NCBI RefSeq assembly: GCF_012726295.1
Contig: NZ_JABAOB010000014.1
Location: 56,407-120,406 of the forward strand
Reading direction: 5' to 3'
Length of the DNA: 64,000 nucleotides
DNA from: Chitinophaga sp. Ak27
Lineage (GTDB): Bacteria > Bacteroidota > Bacteroidia > Chitinophagales > Chitinophagaceae
Shown: piece after piece, positions 52,889-59,764 of the stretch
How the letters are laid out: every line of letters starts with the position of its first letter
How positions within the stretch are numbered: position 1 is the first letter of the stretch
Made by a program: the position numbers and the translations under genes
The notes under the pieces: generated by a model
Told to the model about the DNA's origin: nothing
Seen by the model: only the letters and a program-made list of their open reading frames with translations
Database searches by the model: none

Positions 52889-54757
52889 TTATCGTCCCAT
52901 ATAAACCATGAGGATTTGTACGTCGCTCGGATTAACTCCGCTAATCCGACTCGCTTGTCCCAAAGTATGAGGACGTATTTTATTAAATTTCTGCCGGGCT
53001 TCCGTCGATAAAGATACCAGCTTTCCATAGTCAAAATTGGCTGGAATAACCAGGTCTTCCAGTTGACTCATCTTTTGCACCAGTTCATTTTCCTTTTCAA
53101 TGTATACATCATACTTGATCTGGATTTCTGCCTGTTCCAATATTTCTTTGTTAAAGCCGGAAAGTGCCGCTCCAATTTTTGCTACCTGTTCTTTCATGGC
53201 AAAAATATCTAAACCAGGGCGCAGTAATATTTGGTGTGCTTTCTGTTTTTGGGTTAACGGAGCAGACGATCTGGCTTCCAGTAGTGCAGCTATTTCTTCC
53301 GGTTCCACCGATAATTCCTTCAGGATACGTTTAATTTGCTCTACCCCACTCTTCTTTTCCCGTACTTTCTCCAGCCTTTCCTCCTTAGCGAGTCCCATTT
53401 TGTAGCTTCTTTCTGTCAAGCGCAGGTCCGCATTATCCTGGCGGAGCAGGGTTCTGAACTCTGCCCGTGAAGTAAACATCCGGTAGGGTTCTTCTGTACC
53501 TTTGTTGATCAGGTCATCAATAAGCACTCCAATATAAGCTTCACTTCTTTTCAGAATAAAAGGATCTTGTTCTGTTGCTTTCAGGTGAGCATTTATACCA
53601 GCCATTATACCCTGACAGGCGGCTTCCTCATAACCGGTAGTACCATTTATTTGTCCGGCGAAGAAGAGGTTCTGTACATGTTTTGTTTCCAGGGAAAACT
53701 GCAACTGGGTAGGTGGGAAAAAGTCATATTCTATTGCATAACCAGGCCTAAACATACGGCAATTCTCAAATCCTGGTACCAGACGAAGCGCTTTCATTTG
53801 TACATCTTCAGGCAGAGAAGTAGAGAAACCATTTACATAGATTTCCACCGTATCCCAACCTTCTGGTTCCACAAATAACTGATGGCGTTCCCTTTCTGCA
53901 AAACGGTTTATCTTATCTTCAATGCTTGGGCAGTAGCGAGGGCCCGTTCCCTGGATACGTCCCTGGAACATAGGTGATCTGTCGAAGCCTGTACGCAACA
54001 TCTCATGTACAGCATCACTGGTATATGTAATCCAGCAACTCCTTTGTTGGGCTGGTTTAATTCGTTCTACATCCAGGTAAGAGAACCCAACAATCTCATC
54101 ATCCCCTTTCTGTTCTTCCATTTTGGAATAGTCGAGGCTACGTCCATCAATACGGGGAGGTGTGCCTGTTTTAAGACGATCGCTTTCAAAGCCGAGGGAA
54201 ACCAATTGCTCGGTAATACCTGTGGCGGCTTTCTCTGCCACACGGCCTCCACCAAACTGTTTATCTCCAATATGTATTACCCCATTCAGGAAAGTACCGT
54301 TGGTTAATACCACGGCCTTTGCCTTTATTTCATGACCCAGCCCGGTAATTACGCCATGACAACGGCCATCTTTTACCAAGAGCCCTTTTACCATATCCTG
54401 GTAGAAATCTACGTTCGGGGTTTTCTCCAGGGCTTCCCTCCATTTGGCGGCGAAAAGCATACGGTCGTTCTGTGTACGGGGACTCCACATAGCAGGTCCT
54501 TTGGAACGGTTCAGCATCCTGAATTGAATCATCGACTGATCCGTAACAATGCCAGAGTATCCTCCCAATGCGTCTATTTCTCTTACAATTTGTCCTTTTG
54601 CAATACCTCCCATGGCTGGATTACAGCTCATCTGGGCAATGGTTTGCATATTCATGGTCACCAACAATACCTTGGAGCCCATATTAGCAGCAGCGGCGGC
54701 GGCCTCGCAGCCGGCATGACCTGCGCCTACAACAATTATATCGTACGATGGAAACAT
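52889..54757 (-). CDS. mnmG: tRNA uridine-5-carboxymethylaminomethyl modification enzyme MnmG
   Basis: A 622-residue FAD protein (GidA). The N-terminal dinucleotide-binding loop is VVGAGHAGCEAAAAAANMGSK (given from residue 8), followed by MSCNPAMGGIAKGQIVREIDALGG and the two family Cys-containing blocks. The C-terminal helical domain (YKMGLAKEERLEKVREKK onward) binds tRNA and MnmE. With MnmE it adds the cmnm5 group to wobble U34. ATG 54757 (MFPSYDIIVV) is the family start; the longer frame to 54859 runs through a parS-like site. gidA often lies beside the chromosomal origin, which fits the next features. Confidence 0.95.
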   Translation of the reverse strand: MFPSYDIIVVGAGHAGCEAAAAAANMGSKVLLVTMNMQTIAQMSCNPAMGGIAKGQIVREIDALGGYSGIVTDQSMIQFRMLNRSKGPAMWSPRTQNDRMLFAAKWREALEKTPNVDFYQDMVKGLLVKDGRCHGVITGLGHEIKAKAVVLTNGTFLNGVIHIGDKQFGGGRVAEKAATGITEQLVSLGFESDRLKTGTPPRIDGRSLDYSKMEEQKGDDEIVGFSYLDVERIKPAQQRSCWITYTSDAVHEMLRTGFDRSPMFQGRIQGTGPRYCPSIEDKINRFAERERHQLFVEPEGWDTVEIYVNGFSTSLPEDVQMKALRLVPGFENCRMFRPGYAIEYDFFPPTQLQFSLETKHVQNLFFAGQINGTTGYEEAACQGIMAGINAHLKATEQDPFILKRSEAYIGVLIDDLINKGTEEPYRMFTSRAEFRTLLRQDNADLRLTERSYKMGLAKEERLEKVREKKSGVEQIKRILKELSVEPEEIAALLEARSSAPLTQKQKAHQILLRPGLDIFAMKEQVAKIGAALSGFNKEILEQAEIQIKYDVYIEKENELVQKMSQLEDLVIPANFDYGKLVSLSTEARQKFNKIRPHTLGQASRISGVNPSDVQILMVYMGR

Positions 54758-54775
54758 AATAACTTTTAGAAAGTG

Positions 54776-54783
54776 CAAAATTA
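54776..54783 (-). promoter_or_regulatory. -7 element of mnmG
   Basis: Minus strand TAATTTTG, exact TAnnTTTG, 19 bp upstream of ATG 54757. It confirms the shorter start. The first parS-like site lies 36 bp further upstream. Confidence 0.5.
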
Positions 54784-54818
54784 CGTAGAAGAAGGGAGAT
54801 TGTTTGGATAAACTAAGA

Positions 54819-54834
54819 TGTTCCACGTGGAACA
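54819..54834. other. parS-like ParB site 1
   Basis: The 16-bp perfect palindrome TGTTCCACGTGGAACA. It differs from the widely conserved chromosomal parS TGTTTCACGTGAAACA only at the two positions 5 and 12, symmetrically. ParB/Spo0J spreads from such sites to segregate the origin region. Confidence 0.85.
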
Positions 54835-54868
54835 TCAGGAAATGAAAATATCCTGGCATAAGTGTCTA

Positions 54869-54884
54869 TGTTCCACGTGGAACA
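54869..54884. other. parS-like ParB site 2
   Basis: Exact copy of TGTTCCACGTGGAACA, 50 bp (start to start) from site 1. Both lie directly upstream of mnmG. Confidence 0.85.
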
Positions 54885-55495
54885 TAAAGAGTTTCCTGCC
54901 GCTAAATTCGAATGCCACTACATTTTGTTGTTCTCACCCAAAATAGCGTACACAAAACAAGAACCCATGCTACCAACTCACTTATATCTCACGGTAAACC
55001 ATTCAATAAGTAGCGCTTCTTCCTCCCTGTACTGTAAATAGACCTATCTGAAAATAAATATCATTCCTTCCTTCCCTGTCCTTTGGAAACCTACACTTTT
55101 TTATCCTGAGTAAAATGCAGACGTTGAAGTCACTCTTTAGCTGGCATATAACAATCGCAATCTATTGCTCCTGGTCTCATATTTCTGGACTTAACCCGAG
55201 TGATCCTTTTTATTTCATTTCACCCGATAATATCCCGTTTATATACTCAGATATAACAACTAAAAGTGTTTCCTGCTATCTCTAGCACTTAATTAGCAGC
55301 ATCACAGATCAATTCCCTTTCTCATCATTTACGTTTATATCAAACTCAAGCAGTTTGGTACCGTGCGATGAACACAAGCAAATTCTCCAGTGTAAATCAA
55401 CTCACAAAAACCAACCGAACTATTGTCAAAAAAATTTATAAAACTCCAGCGTGTTGATCTCAATAAAATCTTTAAACCTATTTGTTGTTATACAA
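54885..55495. other. non-coding spacer between the parS pairs
   Basis: About 610 bp without a supported gene, promoter consensus or notable repeat. It separates parS-like sites 1-2 from 3-4. Confidence 0.6.
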
Positions 55496-55511
55496 TGTTC
55501 CACGTGGAACA
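55496..55511. other. parS-like ParB site 3
   Basis: Exact TGTTCCACGTGGAACA. The palindrome is extended by flanking ATACAA on the left and TTGTAT on the right, giving a 28-bp symmetric site. Confidence 0.87.
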
Positions 55512-55557
55512 TTGTATATGAATGTTTAAAAAATAAAATCTAGCCAAAAATAAAAGA

Positions 55558-55573
55558 TGTTCCACGTGGAACA
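55558..55573. other. parS-like ParB site 4
   Basis: Exact TGTTCCACGTGGAACA with extended symmetry (TAAAAGA left, TCTTTTA right), 62 bp from site 3 and 30 bp before the end of ybeY. With its extension it could also act as a ybeY terminator. Confidence 0.87.
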
Positions 55574-55602
55574 TCTTTTAATAAACCTATTTCTGGTAAG
55601 GA

Positions 55603-56031
55603 TTATCTACCTCCAAAGTATTTCTCCAGATATTCATCTTCTTTACTTCTCATTAGCATGGCGTCCTTTTTACTCTTGTCTTTAAAACCGCAAAGATGTA
55701 ATGCTCCATGAAAAATAACCCTATGCTGTTCCTGAGTAATAGGTACTTTAAACTTTGCAGCGTTTTCTATCACTCTATCTATACTGATATATATTTCACC
55801 TTCGGTGACAGCTGGGTCCTCTCCCATCTCAAAAGTAACAATATCTGTGTAGGTGTCGTGCTGCAAAAACTGTTTATTGATCTCTAATAAATAGGCATCA
55901 GAACAAAATACAAAATGCAGACTCTTTAGCCCCTGTCCTTCCGTAGCAAAAAGATCAACCAGGAAGCTCTTTAACTTCCGTTTATTTTTTAAATAATCCT
56001 TTACCTCATGCGAGGTGAATTGAATGGCCAT
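55603..56031 (-). CDS. ybeY: endoribonuclease YbeY (16S rRNA 3' maturation)
   Basis: A 142-residue YbeY-family metalloprotein. The family zinc motif HGxLHLxGxDH appears as HGALHLCGFKDK: His at 108 and 112 are present, but the third His position (118) is Asp. This D-for-H variant is, as far as I know, common in Bacteroidota and may still bind metal. Other conserved parts are YLLEINKQFLQHDTYTDIVTF and EGEIYISIDRVIENA. YbeY processes the 3' end of 16S rRNA and takes part in ribosome quality control. It lies between the parS cluster and the divergent feoA-like gene. Confidence 0.92.
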   Translation of the reverse strand: MAIQFTSHEVKDYLKNKRKLKSFLVDLFATEGQGLKSLHFVFCSDAYLLEINKQFLQHDTYTDIVTFEMGEDPAVTEGEIYISIDRVIENAAKFKVPITQEQHRVIFHGALHLCGFKDKSKKDAMLMRSKEDEYLEKYFGGR

Positions 56032-56094
56032 TTACGCTTAAAAAATTATGTGGATGTAAAAGTAAAGTGAAATTTCCGATTGCCCCCGTTTCTT

Positions 56095-56126
56095 TTTGAC
56101 ATATTGGTCTTACAGGACTACCTTTG
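56095..56126 (+). promoter_or_regulatory. promoter of the FeoA-like gene
   Basis: TTTG (56095-56098), a 20-bp spacer and TACCTTTG (56119-56126), both exact. The start near 56133 gives a leader of about 22 nt before ATG 56155. Confidence 0.75.
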
Positions 56127-56154
56127 CCTATACAAGCATCAGTATGCCGGAACT

Positions 56155-56418
56155 ATGTTTAAACAGATTAACAAGCAGGAAATGAAAAAAGGCATTATAA
56201 AATTGTCATCCCTGACCACAGGAAAGAGTGCAGTAATTATAGAATTTGAAAAAGACGATCTTCATATCAAACTGATGGAAATGGGCTGCGTACCAGGTGA
56301 AACAGTGAAGATTGAAAAAATAGCGCCACTGGGAGATCCCATTTCAATTATGGTGGCTGGTTATAATCTCTCACTTCGCAAAACAGAAGCTGATCATATT
56401 TGGGTAGAGGAAATTTAA
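56155..56418 (+). CDS. feoA: FeoA-domain protein
   Basis: An 87-residue SH3-like FeoA protein: SLTTGKSAVIIEFEKDDLHIKLMEMGCVPGETVKIEKIAPLGDPISIMVAGYNLSLRKTEADHIWVE shows the family pattern LxxLGxxPGxxVxVxxxAPxGDPxxxxxxGxxxxLR. FeoA is thought to interact with FeoB and support Fe2+ uptake. The FeoB gene is about 28 kb away, so the pair is split. Start ATG 56155 (MFKQINKQEMKK) lies just after a perfect promoter; the in-frame ATG 56182 is an alternative giving 78 residues. The longer open frame from 56080 overlaps the promoter and is not used. Confidence 0.88.
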   Translation: MFKQINKQEMKKGIIKLSSLTTGKSAVIIEFEKDDLHIKLMEMGCVPGETVKIEKIAPLGDPISIMVAGYNLSLRKTEADHIWVEEI

Positions 56419-56432
56419 TTTCCTCTTTTTTT
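56407..56432 (+). terminator. terminator of the FeoA-like gene
   Basis: GAGGAAATT (56407-56415) pairs with AATTTCCTC (56417-56425), followed by seven T. The stop codon lies in the loop. Confidence 0.85.
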
Positions 56433-56779
56433 ATACCAGAAAAAAAAATAAAAAAAAACAGAAAAAGCGGGAAAATTTACCGTTTTGCTTGTTTTATTCA
56501 CATTTTTTAGCCTTTTTTTGAAGGAAAAAGAAAAAATTTTTAGAAAAATAGCTCCACTTATAGAAAACTTCCCCATTTATCCCCATTTTTCTCCGCACTT
56601 TTAGATAAAAACTTTCTTTTCGACTAAATCAGTGATTTATCCCATCTTAAGGATATTAATTTTCTCAAAAAAAATTTTGCGTTTATATCTCATTGTCAAA
56701 CATTTCTTAGAAAAGCATTCACGTAAATATATGGACCCACACTCTCCTATTTTCTGATATCCTGGCAGGATGCCAGCTC
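56433..56779. other. very AT-rich non-coding segment, candidate unwinding region
   Basis: About 350 bp of A-runs and T-runs (for example AAAAAAAAATAAAAAAAAACA near 56441 in parts, TTTTTTGAAGG near 56513, AAAAAAAATTTTGCG near 56667). It contains a DnaA-box-like TTATCCCCA (56577-56585, one mismatch). No gene is supported. It immediately precedes the repeat array and could be a DNA unwinding element. Confidence 0.5.
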
Positions 56780-57156
56780 ATAAAAAAATAGGCGATTCTA
56801 ATCGCCTACACATTCACCTGTAATTTTTTCTTCTCCAAACAATTATCAGGTTATTCAAGAATATGCGATTCTCAGCAGCTACCCAGCGAACTGAGAACAA
56901 GCTCCCTAAAATTTACTGCATACTTAAAAGCGAGATAAAAAATATCTAATTCTCAGCGCCTTCATAACTCGCTGAGGTTTTCATTGATCTATTTCCCCGG
57001 GGGTAACACCGTAACATTTTAAATATCACAACCTCGGCTGATTGGTAAACACTTGAGGTGCCTATAAAAGATGGAATCAATCACTTTTGTCGACACAACA
57101 AAAAATATCCGATTCTCAGCGCTTTCATTGCCTCATTAGAATCCATTATAAATTAC

Positions 57157-57165
57157 TTATCCACA
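57157..57165 (+). other. DnaA box 1
   Basis: Exact TTATCCACA, the highest-affinity DnaA-box consensus, 44 bp after the repeat core at 57113. Confidence 0.7.
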
Positions 57166-57794
57166 CCGTCAATAAAACCGAAATCATTTATTCAATTCTC
57201 AGCGCATTGGCAACGCGCTGAGAATTGAATGAAATTATGCGGCCTTTCCATAGGCCCAGATATGTTTGATTCTCAATAAACTACGAATGTCTTGACAATT
57301 GAATGAAAACAAATTTCCCGTGGTAACCCCGTATCAGAAAAAAATATTTAATTCTCACGAGCCTCTTTTAAAATCAAACTCAGCCCCCTACCATCCTTGT
57401 TTATGCACGCCAAAAACACAAGCCATATAGAGATATCCACCAAAATGCTTTTATCTAAATGGACTTATTAACACTAAATCATTCGTAACAAAAATAATGA
57501 GCACTGACAATCGAATAAAAATAGAACATCCGCCATATCCCAAGGAAAGAGAAAAATAGAAGAATGTCAGGCTCTTCAGAAAATAGGCTCCAGGAAGATG
57601 ATACGGCCATTTCACAGGTCAACGTACAGAAATAATTAAAATATGGTACTCACAGCGCGATAGTAGCTCGCTGAGAATCCAAAATTTTTTGAAATCCTTG
57701 ACTTACCCAAGGGCACTTTTAAATATTAGATTCTCACAGCCTTTAAAAACATATTCACACCCTTTTCAACAAGAATATTAGTAAATAAACCAGG

Positions 57795-57803
57795 TTATCC
57801 ACA
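57795..57803 (+). other. DnaA box 2
   Basis: Exact TTATCCACA, same orientation as box 1, 638 bp away, near the right end of the repeat array. Confidence 0.7.
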
Positions 57804-57882
57804 AAAAAATTCGCTAGCACAAAGCTGCAGGGATTGCCAGAAAATGATCATAACTAACTGAGAATTAATTATTTCCGATATA

Positions 57883-57927
57883 AATACGAAGGCCATGAGA
57901 ATATTACATCCTCATGGCCTTCGTATT
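57883..57927 (-). terminator. terminator of nadA
   Basis: A perfect 17-bp stem, arms 57883-57899 and 57911-57927 (core GGCCATGAG), 11-nt loop; on the minus strand followed by TATTTATAT. It lies 63 bp past the nadA stop and marks the right border of the repeat region. Confidence 0.8.
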
Positions 57928-57990
57928 ACATTCTATAATTTTATTAACGTAAACTAAAATTCAAATTATATTGATATTCAAGTATTTACA

Positions 57991-58998
57991 TTACAAACCA
58001 GCTTGAGCACTGATTTTTAGCATCCGTTCAATTGGCTTTTTCGCTGCAATTCGCAGGTTTTCTTCCATCGTAATTTCTGGTTGTTCATATTCCATGCAGA
58101 GGTATAACTTTTCCAGGGTATTTAATTTCATATGTGGACAATCGTTGCACGCACATGCATTGTTGGGAGGAGCAGGGATAAAAGTCTTACCCGGATTTTC
58201 CTTTTGCATCTGGTGAAGAATACCTGTTTCAGTTACTACGATATATTCCTGGGCATCGTCTTTATGACTAAACTTCAACAGTCCCGTGGTGGATCCGATG
58301 TAATCAGCAATGGCCAATACTGCAGGTTCACACTCCGGATGTGCTATCACCTTGGCTTTGGGGTGACGGATCTTCAGTTTGGTAATCTTTTCCAGGGAAA
58401 AAATTTCATGTACCATGCAGGCGCCGTTCCACAAAACCATGTCTCTACCCGTTTTTTTGATCAAATAAGACCCTAAATTCCGGTCAGGGGCAAATATAAT
58501 CGGCTGATCGCGAGGTACGCTTTCAATGATTTTTTCGGCATTAGAGCTGGTGCAAATGATATCGCTGAGCGCCTTGATACCCGCAGAGCAGTTTATATAG
58601 GAAATAACGATGTGGTCAGGGTAACGGTCCCGGAACTTCTTAAACAGCTCTGGAGGTGCGCTATCAGCCAATGAACAACCCGCTTTAAGGTCAGGAAGCA
58701 GTACTTTTTTTTGAGGGCTCAAAATTTTCGCTGTTTCAGCCATAAAGTGAACCCCGGCAAAAACAATCATATCTGCATCAGTTTGAGCAGCCTGTTGACT
58801 CAACCCCAAACTGTCTCCAATGTAATCTGCGATATCCTGAATATCCGGTTCCTGGTAATAGTGCGCCAGGACAATAGCATTTTTCTTCTTTTTTAAATTT
58901 TCAATCGCTTCAAACAAATCCAGCGAAGGATCAACTGCTATATCCAAAAATCCATTGTGTTGCAAATTTTTTTTCGCTTCAGCGATTTCCATAATCAT
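57991..58998 (-). CDS. nadA: quinolinate synthase NadA
   Basis: A 335-residue 4Fe-4S enzyme that condenses iminoaspartate with dihydroxyacetone phosphate to quinolinate, the ring-forming step of NAD synthesis. Visible motifs: VLAHYYQEPDIQDIADYIGDSLGLS, FAGVHFMAETAKIL, PDLKAGCSLADSAP (first cluster Cys), YINCSAGIKALSD, CTSSNAEKI, MVHEIFS and HPECEPAV (region of the second Cys), and the C-terminal CNDCPHMKLNTLEKL (third Cys). Partner nadB is not in the window. It is a single gene with its own terminator. Confidence 0.95.
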   Translation of the reverse strand: MIMEIAEAKKNLQHNGFLDIAVDPSLDLFEAIENLKKKKNAIVLAHYYQEPDIQDIADYIGDSLGLSQQAAQTDADMIVFAGVHFMAETAKILSPQKKVLLPDLKAGCSLADSAPPELFKKFRDRYPDHIVISYINCSAGIKALSDIICTSSNAEKIIESVPRDQPIIFAPDRNLGSYLIKKTGRDMVLWNGACMVHEIFSLEKITKLKIRHPKAKVIAHPECEPAVLAIADYIGSTTGLLKFSHKDDAQEYIVVTETGILHQMQKENPGKTFIPAPPNNACACNDCPHMKLNTLEKLYLCMEYEQPEITMEENLRIAAKKPIERMLKISAQAGL

Positions 58999-59702
58999 AG
59001 CTATATACTTATTTATTTATTTAAAAGAAAAAGCCCACTACTATTAGGGCTGTGAATATGTGGAAATTTAATTTTCCGCACTTGTACAAATGTAGTTGTT
59101 ATTCCTTTTTACTGTGCTTTCCACATGAAATTAACATGCTCTTCCCGCGCTATTATTGGATTTTCTTACTTTCATCCACATACGTGGATATCGTTGTTCG
59201 TGAAAATCTTTTTCGTCAACAGTGTATTAGGAAAATGTTAAAAGAAGCCATTTACTATCCACAAAATCAGACTTGAATTTTTAAGGGTAAATTTAACCAC
59301 AATAACAAAATTAGTTTTACCTGTGAACAAAGGCACCTTTTCCCACCTTATTTTGCGTTTTACAGGGGTTTTTACACATCAATTGTGGAAAAAAACTGAG
59401 TGGGAATAGAAAATGGTCAAAATGCACACGGCGCTGAAATAGGCTTGTTTTATTCACATTTTTATGTGGATTGCTGAAATAGGGTTTTTAACAATTGTGA
59501 ATAACAGGGTACTGACCTTTTGAAGGAAATTTTACAGAAAATGTAGTAATGACTGGAGTTTAATACAAGAGAAAGGGGAGTAAATGGTAGGTTGTTGATA
59601 ATCGATTCATGTGGAAAACCTGTGAATGATACATAGTCCACAAAAGTGTTATAAGCAGCTGAAACTCAATACAGGAAAGGCTTTCAAAGAGAAAAATACT
59701 CT
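58999..59702. other. AT-rich non-coding region upstream of nadA and the foldase gene
   Basis: About 700 bp with no supported gene. TGTGGAAA occurs at 59059, 59384 and 59612, and DnaA-box-like sequences with one mismatch occur (CTATCCACA near 59256, TGTGGATTG near 59464, TGTGAATAA near 59497). These resemble, but do not match, the exact boxes to the left and could form part of an extended origin. Confidence 0.4.
59087..59094 (-). promoter_or_regulatory. -7 element of nadA
   Basis: Minus strand TACATTTG, exact TAnnTTTG; predicted leader about 80 nt. No -33 match. Confidence 0.4.
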
Positions 59703-59734
59703 TTTGCAGTTACAGTTATTTTATTCTATTTTTG
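59703..59734 (+). promoter_or_regulatory. promoter of the PpiD-like foldase gene
   Basis: TTTG (59703-59706), a 20-bp spacer and TATTTTTG (59727-59734), both exact. Start near 59741, 24 bp before the ATG. Confidence 0.75.
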
Positions 59735-59764
59735 CTATCCTTAAAAATGTAGACTATATAATAT

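Larger units (their letters stand above)
56433..57880. other. candidate chromosomal replication origin (oriC)
   Basis: Inference from combined signs: mnmG and a four-copy parS cluster within 2-3 kb on the left, two exact DnaA boxes, an AT-rich segment, an array of phased dyad repeats and no genes for about 1.45 kb. Genes from the sigma factor through mnmG and ybeY point away from this region to the left; to the right the orientation is mixed. dnaA is absent, which is not unusual for this phylum. Confidence 0.55.
56780..57880. repeat. degenerate tandem array of about 82-bp units with TTCTCAGCGC dyads
   Basis: Units share an AT-rich leader (AAATAT, 5-8 bp ahead) and a core ATTCTCAGCGC, often followed 9-15 bp later by the complement GCGCTGAGAAT. 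Core positions (TTCTCA or its variant): 56796, 56869, 56950, 57031 (ACCTCG), 57113, 57196, 57270, 57352, 57647 (TACTCA) and 57731; a lone right arm CTGAGAATTAAT is at 57858. Intervals are 73, 81, 81, 82, 83, 74, 82, 295 and 84. The best dyad is a perfect 16-bp inverted repeat at 57190-57205 and 57215-57230. Units at 56950 and 57270 also share TTTCCC..GGTAAC.CCGTA 42-44 bp after the core. No ORF fits. Function unknown; I propose origin iterons. Confidence 0.85.

Noticed and set aside
56780..57880. CRISPR array
   Set aside because: Repeats are degenerate, about 82 bp apart with imperfect dyads, and there are no unique spacers of constant length or cas genes. Not CRISPR.
59052..59276. Open frame of 74 codons in the nadA upstream region
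   Set aside because: Cys/Phe/Tyr-rich, no start context, overlaps a minus-strand promoter element.
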